Assembly (NCBI GenBank): GCA_963557075.1
Contig: CAUWDA010000004.1
Span: 1 to 64,000 of the forward strand
Origin: Flavonifractor sp963557075
Lineage (GTDB): Bacteria; Bacillota; Clostridia; Oscillospirales; Oscillospiraceae
Direction: 5' to 3'
Length of the DNA stretch: 64,000 nucleotides
Positions 40,912 to 49,663 of this stretch are shown piece by piece (within the stretch, counting starts at the first letter, position 1; each line of letters begins with the position of its first letter). Both the position numbers and the translations under genes were made by a program. A model generated the notes under the pieces. It was not told the origin of the DNA and searched no databases. It was given only the letters and a program-made list of their open reading frames with translations.

Positions 40912-42330
40912 ATGAAAAAAATGAAAGGGATCCGCGGTATCCGAAAGCGCTGGATGGTGAACTCTATCAGTGTGGTCCTGTTCATCGTACTGCTGGCGGT
41001 GACCGCATTCTCCGCCGCCATGGGCAGCTACTACTATTCTACGCTGGGCGAGTCCCTCTCCCAGAAGGCGGAGAGCGCGGTGCGCAGCTTCAACTATTAC
41101 CGCAGCACGGGGGACTCCTACTATGATTACGCCCGTACCCTGGTGGGCGGCGATCAGTCCAGCGACCAGCTGGAGGTGGAGTTTCTGGACGCCAGCGGCC
41201 AGATCCGGTACTCCAGCTCCGACCTGACCGCCTTCCGGTCTCCCGGCACGCTGGACATTGCTGAGGCGCTGAGCATCGGAAAGACCAAGGTGTGGACCGG
41301 CTCTGACCCCAGCACCGGGGAGCATATCATGGCAGCCTCCAGCCCCCTGATCGTGGAGGGCAAGGTGGTGGGCGCTATGCGCTATGTGACCTCCCTGCGC
41401 AACGTGGACCGGCAGATCATCATTGTGGTGGCCATCTCGCTGGGGATCGGCCTGGCCATTTTGGCCATTGTCTATTTCTCCAACCTGTATTTTGTGCGCT
41501 CCATCGTAGAGCCGGTGGCGGGCATCACCGACACCGCCAAGCGCATCGCGGCGGGGTCTTACGGGGTGCAGATCGAGAAGCAGTTTGACGACGAGATCGG
41601 CGACCTGACCGACGCCATCAACGATATGTCCCTGAAGATCAACCAGAGCGAGAAAATGAAAAATGAGTTCATCTCCTCGGTGTCCCACGAGCTGCGCACC
41701 CCCCTGACCGCGATCAACGGCTGGGCGGAGACCATTATGCACGGCGAGGTGCGGGACGGAGCCGATGTGAAGAAGGGGATGGGCATCATCGTGTCCGAGG
41801 CCCGCCGCCTCACCAACATGGTGGAGGAGCTGCTGGAGTTTTCCCGCATCCAGGACGGGCGCTTTACCCTGTCGGTGGAGCCCATGGACATCAAGGCCGA
41901 GCTGGAGGACGCGGTCTATACCTACCGGGAGTTTTTCCGCCGGGAGGGTATCGAGCTCAACCACTTTGACTGCGACGAGGAGTTTCCCCCCATTGCCGGT
42001 GACCCGGAGCGCCTGCGGCAGGTGTTCTGCAACCTGCTGGACAACGCGGCCAAGCACGGCGGCGCCGGCAAGCGGATCGACACCGCGATCTGCCGGGAGG
42101 GGGACCAGGTGGTCATTACCGTCCGGGACTACGGGCCCGGTATCCCGGAGGAGGAGCTGCCCCACGTCAAATATAAGTTTTACAAGGGCTCCTCCAAGGC
42201 CAGAGGTTCCGGCATCGGTCTGGCGGTGTGCGATGAGATCATCAGCCGCCACGAGGGTACGCTGGAGATCGGCAACGCGGAGGAGGGCGGGTGTATCGTC
42301 ACCATACGTCTGCCCATCGTGACACAGTAA
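40912..42330 (+). CDS. Membrane sensor histidine kinase
   Basis: About 472 residues. Transmembrane helix 1 (about 17-37), an extracytoplasmic PAS/Cache-like domain (about 38-160), helix 2 (about 165-190), HAMP (RSIVEPVAGITDTAKRIAAGSYGVQI), HisKA with the phosphorylated His in SSVSHELRTPL, and HATPase (NLLDNAAKHGG, DYGPGIPEEE, GSGIGLAVCDEI). It phosphorylates the adjacent regulator. ATG 40912 is taken as the start; ATG 40921 is possible, and upstream TTG 40879 lies in repeat sequence. Confidence 0.93.
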   Translation: MKKMKGIRGIRKRWMVNSISVVLFIVLLAVTAFSAAMGSYYYSTLGESLSQKAESAVRSFNYYRSTGDSYYDYARTLVGGDQSSDQLEVEFLDASGQIRYSSSDLTAFRSPGTLDIAEALSIGKTKVWTGSDPSTGEHIMAASSPLIVEGKVVGAMRYVTSLRNVDRQIIIVVAISLGIGLAILAIVYFSNLYFVRSIVEPVAGITDTAKRIAAGSYGVQIEKQFDDEIGDLTDAINDMSLKINQSEKMKNEFISSVSHELRTPLTAINGWAETIMHGEVRDGADVKKGMGIIVSEARRLTNMVEELLEFSRIQDGRFTLSVEPMDIKAELEDAVYTYREFFRREGIELNHFDCDEEFPPIAGDPERLRQVFCNLLDNAAKHGGAGKRIDTAICREGDQVVITVRDYGPGIPEEELPHVKYKFYKGSSKARGSGIGLAVCDEIISRHEGTLEIGNAEEGGCIVTIRLPIVTQ

Positions 42331-42373
42331 CAGAAGCATAGAACATTCGTTCTAAAAAAGAGACCCGCGCCCC

Positions 42374-42402
42374 TTGCAATCGGGGTGCGGGTCTGTTACA
42401 AT
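42374..42402 (+). promoter_or_regulatory. Promoter of the DUF1385-recA operon
   Basis: TTGCAA, 17-bp spacer, TACAAT. It overlaps a strong AGACCCGC.CCCC/GGGG.GCGGGTCT hairpin (42361-42393), whose T-run is only on the minus strand. Confidence 0.65.
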
Positions 42403-42448
42403 AGACGGGAAAGTACGACAATTCAACAGCAAGGAGAACAACGATTCC

Positions 42449-43426
42449 ATGTCCAAACAGACGAAACGATCCTGTGATACCCCCTATAAGACCATGATCG
42501 GCGGTCAGGCTCTGATCGAGGGGATCATGATGCTGGGGCCGGAGAAGAAGGCCGTCGTAGTGCGTAAGCCGGACGGGACGATGGAGGAACAGGTAGAAGA
42601 CCGGGTACTCATCAAGACCCGTCACCCGGCGCTGGGGCTGCCCTTTCTCCGGGGCGTATTCAATTTCTGCTCCTCTATGGCCAACGGCGTCAAGGCACTG
42701 ATGTACTCCGCCTCTTTTATGCCGGAGGAGGAAGAACCGGAGGAACCCTCCAAATTTGAAGCATGGCTGGACAAGCATCTGGGAAGCGAGAAGGCCGCCT
42801 CCGCGCTGGTGACGCTGGCGGTGGTGCTGGGCATCTGTTTCTCGGTGCTCCTCTTTATCCTGCTGCCCACCGCGCTGGTGGGCGTGCTGGGGCGGTTCGT
42901 GCCCCTGGCCATGTGGCTGCGCAACCTGCTGGAGGGCGTGGTGAAGGTGGTCATCTTCATGGGGTACCTGATCCTGTGCTCCCACATGAAGGACATCCAC
43001 CGGGTGTTCCAGTACCATGGCGCGGAGCATAAGACCATTTTCTGCTATGAGCACGGCCTGCCCCTGACGGTGGAGAATGTGCGCAAGCAGCCCCGGCACC
43101 ATCCCCGCTGCGGCACCAGCTTCCTCTTTGTGGTCATCGTGGTGAGCATCCTGCTGTCCAGCGTGGTGTTCTCCTTTGTAGAGGTGACCAACACCTTCCT
43201 GCGGATGGGCCTGCATCTGCTGATGCTGCCTGTGATCGTCAGCCTGACCTATGAACTCAACCGCCTGGTGGGGCGGTACGACAACTGGCTCACCCGCCTG
43301 ATATCCGCCCCCGGCATGTGGCTCCAGAACTGGACCACCTTCGAGCCGGATGACAGCATGATCGAAGTGGGCATCCGGGCCTTTACGCTGGTGCTGCCGG
43401 AGCAGGAGGGCGAGGACCGCTGGTAA
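42449..43426 (+). CDS. DUF1385 (YqhQ-type) membrane protein
   Basis: 325 residues. IGGQALIEGIMMLGP opens the family; HGAEHKTIFCYEHGLPLTVENVRKQPRHHPRCGTSFL (as successive motifs) is its most conserved region, rich in His and Cys. Four to five transmembrane segments lie at about 110-135, 150-172, 210-235 and 240-262. Function unknown. In Clostridia it commonly precedes prmC, as here. AAGGAG precedes the ATG at 42449. Confidence 0.9.
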   Translation: MSKQTKRSCDTPYKTMIGGQALIEGIMMLGPEKKAVVVRKPDGTMEEQVEDRVLIKTRHPALGLPFLRGVFNFCSSMANGVKALMYSASFMPEEEEPEEPSKFEAWLDKHLGSEKAASALVTLAVVLGICFSVLLFILLPTALVGVLGRFVPLAMWLRNLLEGVVKVVIFMGYLILCSHMKDIHRVFQYHGAEHKTIFCYEHGLPLTVENVRKQPRHHPRCGTSFLFVVIVVSILLSSVVFSFVEVTNTFLRMGLHLLMLPVIVSLTYELNRLVGRYDNWLTRLISAPGMWLQNWTTFEPDDSMIEVGIRAFTLVLPEQEGEDRW

Positions 43427-43437
43427 AGCGGTAGAGC

Positions 43438-43490
43438 GGATTTGATACCCCGCGTTCGCCCCCTGTGGCGCGGCGCGGGAGAAGAGAGAA
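43438..43490 (+). repeat. Short hairpin repeat shared with the efp downstream region
   Basis: TTTGATACCCCGCG then a CGCCCCCTGTGGCG hairpin, matching the motif at about 26516-26550. It sits 12 bp after the DUF1385 stop. Confidence 0.5.
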
Positions 43491-43520
43491 CAAGAGAGAA
43501 GACAGAGGAGTGGTTACAGC

Positions 43521-44384
43521 ATGGCGACCACCTACAACAACCTCTACCTGGATACCCGCCGGTGTCTGCGGCAGGCCGGGATCGAGGGGGCGCAGCTGGA
43601 GGCCAGGGAGCTGGTGTGCGCTGCCGCCGGAAAGAGCCGGGAGCAGTACTATCGGGACATGGCCCTCTACGCCTCCGACGCGGTGGAGCAGAAGCTGCGC
43701 GGCCTGGTGGAGCGGCGGCTGGCCGGAGAGCCGGTGGCCTATATCATCGGGGAGTGGGAATTTTACGGCCTGCCCCTGGCGGTGAACCCGGGGGTGCTCA
43801 TCCCCCGGATGGACACCGAGGTGTTGGCCGAGCGGGCCATCCTGCTGGCCCGGGCCGCCGGAGCGGGGGCCCGGGTGCTGGACCTGTGCGCCGGCAGCGG
43901 ATGCGTGGGCCTGGCGGTGGCCGCCAATGTGCCCGATTGCCGGGTGGTGCTGGCCGACCTGAGCGAAGCGGCGCTGAAAACCTGCAAGGAGAATATCCGC
44001 CGCTGCGACCTGAATGCCCGGGTGACCTGTATCCGGGCCGACGCCCTCCAGCCCCCGGACGGGGCGCTGTGGGACTTTGACGTGATCGCCTGCAACCCGC
44101 CCTATATCCCCACGGGGGATATCGCCGGGCTGGACAAGTCGGTGCGGGACTATGAGCCGCGCACCGCCCTGGACGGCGGCGCGGACGGCCTGGACTTTTA
44201 CCGGGCGGTGTCCGCCCGGTGGGCCAAGGCCCTGCGGCTGGGCGGTTCGCTCCTCTTTGAGGTGGGGATCGGCCAGGCCGCCGACGTGGAGAGCCTGATG
44301 AAGGCCCAGGGATTTTCCGACGTCCGCTCTACCCAGGATACCCAGGGCATCTGGCGGGTGACGGAGGGCGTGATCAACGGCTGA
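43521..44384 (+). CDS. prmC: Peptide chain release factor N5-glutamine methyltransferase
   Basis: 287 residues. It methylates the GGQ glutamine of release factors using SAM. The N-terminal helical domain binds the factor; the SAM site is VLDLCAGSGCVGLAVA (about 118) and the catalytic NPPYIP is at about 193. IPRMDTE replaces the usual IPRPDTE. GAGGAGTGG lies upstream. It sits in the DUF1385-prmC-recA operon. Confidence 0.95.
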   Translation: MATTYNNLYLDTRRCLRQAGIEGAQLEARELVCAAAGKSREQYYRDMALYASDAVEQKLRGLVERRLAGEPVAYIIGEWEFYGLPLAVNPGVLIPRMDTEVLAERAILLARAAGAGARVLDLCAGSGCVGLAVAANVPDCRVVLADLSEAALKTCKENIRRCDLNARVTCIRADALQPPDGALWDFDVIACNPPYIPTGDIAGLDKSVRDYEPRTALDGGADGLDFYRAVSARWAKALRLGGSLLFEVGIGQAADVESLMKAQGFSDVRSTQDTQGIWRVTEGVING

Positions 44385-44427
44385 GGGCGGAGCCTGCCGG
44401 CCCGCTGGGAAAGGATGAGAGATACAC

Positions 44428-45540
44428 ATGGCAGAAAAGAAGAAATCTGTGGTGGAGAGCGCCGCTCCCGCCTCTGACAAGAAAAAAGCGCTGGAGACCG
44501 CCATGGCCCAGATCGAAAAGACCTATGGCAAGGGCTCCATTATGCGCCTGGGGGACAACAGCGATATCGTGGTGGAGGCCATCCCCACCGGCTCCCTGTC
44601 CCTGGACCTGGCGCTGGGCATCGGCGGCGTCCCCAAGGGCCGTATCGTGGAGATCTACGGGCCGGAGTCCTCCGGTAAGACCACCCTGGCCCTCCACATT
44701 GTGGCCGAGGCCCAGAAGCGGGGCGGTGAGGTGGCCTTTATTGACGCCGAGCACGCCCTGGACCCCTATTATGCCCGGGCGCTGGGGGTGGATATCGACT
44801 CCATGCTCATCTCCCAGCCGGACACCGGCGAGCAGGGCCTGGAGATCTGTGAGGCCCTGGTCCGCTCCGGCGCCATCGACGTGGTGGTGGTGGACTCGGT
44901 GGCGGCTCTGACCCCCCGGGCGGAGATCGAGGGCGACATGGGCGACTCCCATGTGGGTCTGCTGGCCCGCCTCATGAGCCAGGCCCTGCGGAAGCTGGCC
45001 GGCTCCATCGCCAAGACCAACTGCGTGGTCATTTTCATCAACCAGCTGCGGGAAAAGGTGGGCGTCATGTACGGCAACCCGGAGGTCACCACCGGCGGCC
45101 GCGCCCTGAAATTCTACGCCTCCGTCCGTATGGATGTGCGCCGGGTGGAGTCCCTGAAGAACGGCTCTGAGATCATCGGCAACCGCACCCGGGTCAAGGT
45201 GGTCAAGAACAAGGTCTCCCCCCCCTTCAAGGAGGCGGAGTTCGACATCATGTACGGCGAGGGCATCTCCAAGGTGGGCGAGATCCTGGATCTGGCCACC
45301 AAGCTGGACCTGGTGCAGAAGTCCGGCTCCTGGTTCGCCATGGGGGACACCCGGCTGGGCCAGGGCCGCGACGCCGCCAAGCAGTACCTGAGGGACAACC
45401 CGGAGGTGTGCGACAAGCTGGAGGCCGACATCCGTAAGAACTCCTATAAGCTGATGAGCAGCCAGGCCCGGGCCGCCGCCCGCGCCGCCGGCCGTGCGGT
45501 GGATGTGTCCGCCGAGGACTTTGAGGATGCGGATCAGTAA
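44428..45540 (+). CDS. recA: Recombinase RecA
   Basis: 370 residues. Walker A GPESSGKTT (about 74), MAW-type core, Walker B VVVVDSVAAL (about 152), loop L1 EGDMGDSHVGLLARLMS and loop L2 FINQLREKVGVMYGNPEVTTGG are intact. GGAAAGG precedes the ATG. No LexA/SOS box was seen in the 43-bp gap before it; transcription probably comes from the operon promoter at 42374. The recX start overlaps its 3' end by 14 bp. Confidence 0.98.
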   Translation: MAEKKKSVVESAAPASDKKKALETAMAQIEKTYGKGSIMRLGDNSDIVVEAIPTGSLSLDLALGIGGVPKGRIVEIYGPESSGKTTLALHIVAEAQKRGGEVAFIDAEHALDPYYARALGVDIDSMLISQPDTGEQGLEICEALVRSGAIDVVVVDSVAALTPRAEIEGDMGDSHVGLLARLMSQALRKLAGSIAKTNCVVIFINQLREKVGVMYGNPEVTTGGRALKFYASVRMDVRRVESLKNGSEIIGNRTRVKVVKNKVSPPFKEAEFDIMYGEGISKVGEILDLATKLDLVQKSGSWFAMGDTRLGQGRDAAKQYLRDNPEVCDKLEADIRKNSYKLMSSQARAAARAAGRAVDVSAEDFEDADQ

Positions 45541-46177
45541 GCTGGCCCCCTCCCAGCGGGTGGCGGGCCGCTGGCTGTGCCACCTGGAGGACGGGACCAT
45601 CCTGCGCGTCACGGAAAATGAGATCGCCGCTTTCGGCCTGTGCTCCGGTCTGGAGCTGACGCCGGAGGGGCTGGCGGCAGTAGAGCGGGCGGCCAAAGCC
45701 GCCACCGTGCGGGACAAGGCCATGGATCTGCTGGCTGCCCGGCCCCTGTCCCGAAAGGAGCTGGTGGACAAGCTGACTGCCCGCCCCCGGAACAGGGAAA
45801 AGGAGCCGCTGGCTGACCGGGAGACCGCGGAAGCGGCGGCGGACCGGCTGGAGGAGCTGGGCTACCTGAACGACGAAGCCTACGCCCATACGGTGGCGGA
45901 GCACTACGCCGCCAAGGGCTGGGGCCCCGCCCGGATCCGGGAGGAGCTGTACCGCCGGGGGGTGCCCCGGGAATACTGGGACGGCGCTCTGGAGGAACTG
46001 GACGCCCCCAATGAGGCCATTGACGCCTTTTTGCAGAAAAAACTCCGGGGGGCGGATCTTGCCGACCCCAGGACCTACCAGCGCGCTGCCGGTGCGCTGG
46101 CCCGCCGGGGCTTCCGGTGGGAGGACATCAAAGAGGGCCTGCGCCGGTACGGCGGGGCCGTTGAGGAGGAATGGTAA
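45527..46177 (+). CDS. recX: Regulatory protein RecX
   Basis: 216 residues. RecX caps and inhibits RecA filaments. Three-helix repeats are visible: AMDLLAARPLSRKELVDKL, DRLEELGYLNDEAYAHTVAEHYAAKGWGPARIREELYRRGV and ARRGFRWEDIKEGLRRY. The start overlaps the recA stop; the frame is set by the ATG at 45527, with GAGGA just upstream. Its stop overlaps the nitroreductase start (TAATG). Confidence 0.93.
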   Translation: MRISKLAPSQRVAGRWLCHLEDGTILRVTENEIAAFGLCSGLELTPEGLAAVERAAKAATVRDKAMDLLAARPLSRKELVDKLTARPRNREKEPLADRETAEAAADRLEELGYLNDEAYAHTVAEHYAAKGWGPARIREELYRRGVPREYWDGALEELDAPNEAIDAFLQKKLRGADLADPRTYQRAAGALARRGFRWEDIKEGLRRYGGAVEEEW

Positions 46178-46752
46178 TGGATACCCGAGAGGCTCTGATG
46201 ACCCGCCGCAGCATCCGCCGTTACAAGGCAGACCCCATTCCCGAGACCGACCTGAGAGAGATCCTGGAGGCAGGGCTGGCCGCCCCCTCCGCCATCAACC
46301 TGCAGCACTGGTACTTCGTGGCCGTCCAGGACCCGGATGCCCTGGAGGAGGTGCGGCAGATCATGGGCGGGGTGGTGGAAAAATTCACCCCCATCCTGGA
46401 GGAGCGCTTCTCCCGCAACCCGGAGCAGGTGGGCATCACCAACAAGTTCCTGTCCACCCTGGGCGGGGCGCCGGTGTGCGTGCTGGTGTTCCTGCTGAAG
46501 CCGGATTATCCGGACCGGGACGGCGCCATGCAGAGCGTGTCCGCCGCCATTGAAAATGTGCTGCTGGCCGCCTGGGACAAGGGCATCGGCTCCTGCTGGC
46601 TGTCCGCCCCCCAGCGGATGGGCTTCGGGCCCGCCTTCCAGAGCCGCTTCGCCCCCGACAAGGGGGAGTTTGTGGCCGCCATCACCCTGGGCTATCCCGA
46701 CCAGCAGCCCAAGATGCCCCCCCGCCGGGAGGGCAGATATACCATCGTGTAA
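46177..46752 (+). CDS. Nitroreductase family protein
   Basis: 191-residue FMN-dependent oxidoreductase. MTRRSIRRYKADPIPETDLREILEAGLAAPSAINLQHWYFV carries the usual FMN-binding RRSIR and SAxNxQ pattern, and IENVLLAAWDKGIGSCW and ITLGYP complete the fold. Substrate unknown. ATG 46177 has GAGGAGGA six bases upstream, better than ATG 46171. It is an insertion between recX and rimO in an otherwise information-processing operon. Confidence 0.9.
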   Translation: MDTREALMTRRSIRRYKADPIPETDLREILEAGLAAPSAINLQHWYFVAVQDPDALEEVRQIMGGVVEKFTPILEERFSRNPEQVGITNKFLSTLGGAPVCVLVFLLKPDYPDRDGAMQSVSAAIENVLLAAWDKGIGSCWLSAPQRMGFGPAFQSRFAPDKGEFVAAITLGYPDQQPKMPPRREGRYTIV

Positions 46753-46764
46753 GGAGGCAGTCTG

Positions 46765-48084
46765 TTGAAGATTGCATTTGTTTCTCTTGGCTGTGCCAAG
46801 AATCTGGTGAATACCGAGCAGATGATGGCCCTGGTGAAAGCCGCCGGCCATACCGTCACCGGCGACCCAGAGGGGGCCGACGTGGCGGTGCTCAACACCT
46901 GCGGGTTTATTGATGTCGCCAAGAGCGAGGCCATCCAGAACATCCTGGAGCTGGCCGCCCTGAAAGAGCAGGGTAAGCTGGGCAAGCTGCTGGTGGCGGG
47001 CTGCCTGAGCCAGCGCTACCGGGACGAGATCCTGGAGGAGCTGCCCGAGATCGACGGCATTTTGGGCACCGGAAGCTATACCGACGTGGTGCCCGCCATC
47101 GAGTCTATGATGGAGGGGGATGTCCCCACCTATTTCGGGGACATCGACCACACCATCGAGGACGGCCCGCGTATGGTCACCACGCCCCCCTACACCGCCT
47201 TCCTCAAGATCGCGGAGGGGTGCGACAACCGGTGCGCCTACTGCGTCATTCCCTCCCTCCGGGGCCGGTACCGCAGCCGCACCATGGAGTCCCTGCTGGC
47301 CGAGGCCAAAAAGCTGGCCGACGACGGAGTACAGGAGCTGATCGTCATCGCTCAGGACATCACCCGGTACGGCACCGACCTGTACCACAAGCGGATGCTG
47401 CCCGAGCTGCTTACCGAGCTGTGCAAGCTGCCCTTCCACTGGGTGCGGCTCCACTACCTGTATCCCGATGAGCTGGACGACGCCCTCATCGACGTGATGG
47501 CCCGGGAGCATAAGGTCCTCAAGTATATCGACATCCCCCTCCAGCATATCAATGACCGGATCCTCAAGGCCATGAACCGCCGTTCCACCAAGGCGGAGAT
47601 CATCGCCCTGCTGAAGAAGCTGCGGGAGCGGCTGCCCGGTCTGGTGCTGCGTACCTCCCTCATCTGCGGCCTGCCCGGCGAGACCGAGGAGGAGTTTGAG
47701 GAGCTGTGCGACTTCCTGCGGGAGAGCGGCATTGAGAGGGCGGGCATCTTCCAGTTCTCCCCCGAGGAGGGCACTCCCGCCGCAATCATGCCCGACCAGG
47801 TGGACCCGGATACCGCCAAGCGGCGGGTGGAGCTGCTGGTGGAGCTCCAGAGCCGGGTGATGGACGCCTGGAACGAGAGCCGTCTGGGGGAGACCCTGGA
47901 GGTGCTGTGCGAGGGCTTCGACCCGGAGATGGGGTGCTACGCCGGCCGGTCCTACGCCGATTCCCCCGACGTGGACGGAAAGGTATTCTTTACCGCGGCG
48001 GGCCTGGTGCCCGCGGGCAGCTTTGTCAATGTGAGGATCACCGGTACCAGTGACGGGGATCTGACCGGGGAAATAGAGGAGTGA
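46765..48084 (+). CDS. rimO: Ribosomal protein S12 methylthiotransferase RimO
   Basis: 439-residue radical-SAM enzyme that methylthiolates Asp of S12. UPF0004 domain with cysteines SLGCAKN, LNTCGFI and VAGCLSQR. Radical SAM motif CDNRCAYC (about 152), ALPSLRG-like IPSLRGRYRSR, and a C-terminal TRAM domain from about 375. It starts with TTG at 46765, directed by AAGGAGGC. Confidence 0.96.
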   Translation: MKIAFVSLGCAKNLVNTEQMMALVKAAGHTVTGDPEGADVAVLNTCGFIDVAKSEAIQNILELAALKEQGKLGKLLVAGCLSQRYRDEILEELPEIDGILGTGSYTDVVPAIESMMEGDVPTYFGDIDHTIEDGPRMVTTPPYTAFLKIAEGCDNRCAYCVIPSLRGRYRSRTMESLLAEAKKLADDGVQELIVIAQDITRYGTDLYHKRMLPELLTELCKLPFHWVRLHYLYPDELDDALIDVMAREHKVLKYIDIPLQHINDRILKAMNRRSTKAEIIALLKKLRERLPGLVLRTSLICGLPGETEEEFEELCDFLRESGIERAGIFQFSPEEGTPAAIMPDQVDPDTAKRRVELLVELQSRVMDAWNESRLGETLEVLCEGFDPEMGCYAGRSYADSPDVDGKVFFTAAGLVPAGSFVNVRITGTSDGDLTGEIEE

Positions 48085-48090
48085 GTTGAC

Positions 48091-48618
48091 TTGAATACCG
48101 CCAATAAGCTGACCATGCTCCGGGTGCTGCTCATCCCCGTGTTCCTGGTGGTGCTCTACCTCCAGTTCCCCTTCCACATGTACTACGCGCTGGCCGTGTT
48201 CGTGCTGGCCAGCGTCACCGACTTTGTGGACGGCTATATCGCCCGGCACTATGACCAGACCACCGATTTCGGCAAGTTTATGGACCCGCTGGCCGACAAG
48301 ATGCTGGTCATGGCCGCCATGCTGTGGTTCGTGGAGATGGGCCGCATTCCCGCCTGGGCCCTGCTCATCGTGGTGGTGCGGGAGTTCTCCGTCACCGGCC
48401 TGCGGCTCATCGCTGTGGAGCGGGGGCGGGTCATCGCCGCCGCCTGGTCGGGCAAGATCAAGACGGCCTCCACCATGGTGTGCATCTGCCTGATGCTGCT
48501 GATCCACCACCCGGTGCTGGACGGCGTGTGTGTGGCCCTGATTTTGGTCACCACCATCTACTCCGGGATCGAGTATTTTGTGAAGAATAAAGACGTGATC
48601 GACTGGAGCAAGCTGTAA
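48091..48618 (+). CDS. pgsA: CDP-diacylglycerol-glycerol-3-phosphate phosphatidyltransferase
   Basis: 175-residue membrane enzyme making phosphatidylglycerol-phosphate. The CDP-alcohol phosphotransferase motif DX2DGX2AR...GX3DX3D reads DFVDGYIARHYDQTTDFGKFMDPLADK (as two stretches). About five helices. TTG start at 48091 with GAGGAG upstream. Its stop overlaps the next start. Confidence 0.95.
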   Translation: MNTANKLTMLRVLLIPVFLVVLYLQFPFHMYYALAVFVLASVTDFVDGYIARHYDQTTDFGKFMDPLADKMLVMAAMLWFVEMGRIPAWALLIVVVREFSVTGLRLIAVERGRVIAAAWSGKIKTASTMVCICLMLLIHHPVLDGVCVALILVTTIYSGIEYFVKNKDVIDWSKL

Positions 48619-49250
48619 TGCTGGACTTTACGCAGACCTTACATGAGTCGGAACCCCTGATCCACCCCACCTGCACGGTGAAGAACTGCGCCTTCGGCCG
48701 CTATGTGGAGCTGGGGGACCACTGTGTGGTGGAGGACACCCGCATTGGGGATTACACCTATCTTTTCGGCTCCAATGATGTGATCTATTCAGAAATCGGC
48801 AAGTTCAACTCCATCGCCACCGGCGTTCGCATCAATCCGGTGCAGCACCCGGCCAAGACCCGGGCCGCCGCCCACCATTTTACCTACCGCTGCGCCCATT
48901 ACGGCTTCGGCCCCGACGACGAGGCGCTGCTCCAGTGGCGGCGGGACAACCACCGGGTGGTCACCGGACATGACGTGTGGATCGGCCACAACGCGGTGAT
49001 CATGGCCGGCGTCACCCTGGGCCACGGCGCGGTGGTGGGGGCGGGCGCGGTGGTCACTCACGATGTGGCCCCCTACGAGATCGTGGGGGGCGTGCCTGCC
49101 CGCCATATCGGCTGGCGGTACGATGAGGACACCATTGCCGCCCTCCTGCGGATCTGCTGGTGGGACTGGAGCCATGAGCAGCTGCGGGAGCGGCTGCGGG
49201 ACTTTGACGATGTGGCCGCCTTCTGCAGGAAGTATGACCCTGTGGACTAA
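48618..49250 (+). CDS. Hexapeptide-repeat acetyltransferase (PhnO-neighbour/TIGR03308-like)
   Basis: 210 residues with left-handed beta-helix hexapeptide repeats (VKNCAFGRYVELGDHCVVEDTRIGDYTYL) and INPVQHPAKTRAAAHHFTYR. GHDVWIGHNAVIMAGVTLGHGAVVGAGAVVTHDVAPYEIVGGVPAR leads to the C-terminal WWDW segment. The layout matches the transferase family often found with phosphonate genes, but none are here, so the substrate is unknown. It starts within the pgsA stop (TAATG). Confidence 0.85.
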   Translation: MLDFTQTLHESEPLIHPTCTVKNCAFGRYVELGDHCVVEDTRIGDYTYLFGSNDVIYSEIGKFNSIATGVRINPVQHPAKTRAAAHHFTYRCAHYGFGPDDEALLQWRRDNHRVVTGHDVWIGHNAVIMAGVTLGHGAVVGAGAVVTHDVAPYEIVGGVPARHIGWRYDEDTIAALLRICWWDWSHEQLRERLRDFDDVAAFCRKYDPVD

Positions 49251-49396
49251 AATAACCCAGCTACCCGTCCTTTATGTGAACCCTCCTGTGGGAAAGAAAG
49301 AGCCGCATGGAGCTTCTGCTTTGGCGTCATTGCTGTCTATATGCTCGCTGCGGCTGCCTCTGTTTTGCGCGGGAGCTAACAAGAACGCCCTGTCGC
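49251..49396. other. Intergenic segment with long-range pairing
   Basis: No protein gene. AGCCGCA (near 49301) can pair with TGCGGCT (near 49347), and CTCC with GGGAG further out, leaving a purine-rich internal bubble. I see no promoter or terminator that would prove a separate RNA. Confidence 0.3.
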
Positions 49397-49425
49397 TTGA
49401 CACCAAATGGGAATCGTGGTAATAT
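49397..49425 (+). promoter_or_regulatory. Promoter of the cysE-cysS operon
   Basis: TTGACA (49397-49402), 17-bp spacer, TAATAT (49420-49425); TATACT at 49423 is an alternative -10. Confidence 0.65.
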
Positions 49426-49431
49426 ACTATG

Positions 49432-49657
49432 GCAATCAAATAGCGCGAGGAACGGAAAGAGTACCCAGCGAGTACCCGCCAGAGAGGGAGCGTCACCGGC
49501 TGAGAGCGGTCCCAGGGGGTAACTGGAGAACGTGCGTCCGGGAGCGCGGGGGATGCAGATGCCCCCCGGCTGGCCCCGTCATGGCCATCGAGTGAGAAAT
49601 GAGAGTGGAACCGCGATTTCATCGCCTCTTATGCCTGTGCATAAGAGGCGTTTTTCT
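49432..49657 (+). promoter_or_regulatory. T-box riboswitch leader, predicted cysteine-specific
   Basis: Stem I elements (AGAGAGGGAGC, GGCTGAGAGCGG) precede the T-box AGAGTGGAACCGCG (49602-49615) and an intrinsic terminator (49623-49634 pairing with 49639-49650, then TTTTT). A TGC triplet at 49533-49535 after GGAGAACG is the likely Cys specifier. Uncharged tRNA(Cys) would favour the antiterminator and allow cysE-cysS expression. The downstream cysS gene supports the specificity. Confidence 0.88.
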
Positions 49658-49663
49658 TTGGAG

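Noticed and set aside
42361..42393. Strong hairpin as terminator of the histidine kinase gene
   Set aside because: On the plus strand no T-run follows. It overlaps the promoter of the next operon, so its role is unclear and it is not listed as a terminator.
49280..49390. Possible 6S RNA or other small RNA before the cysE promoter
   Set aside because: Some pairing with a large bubble, but no promoter, terminator or conserved sequence I can match.
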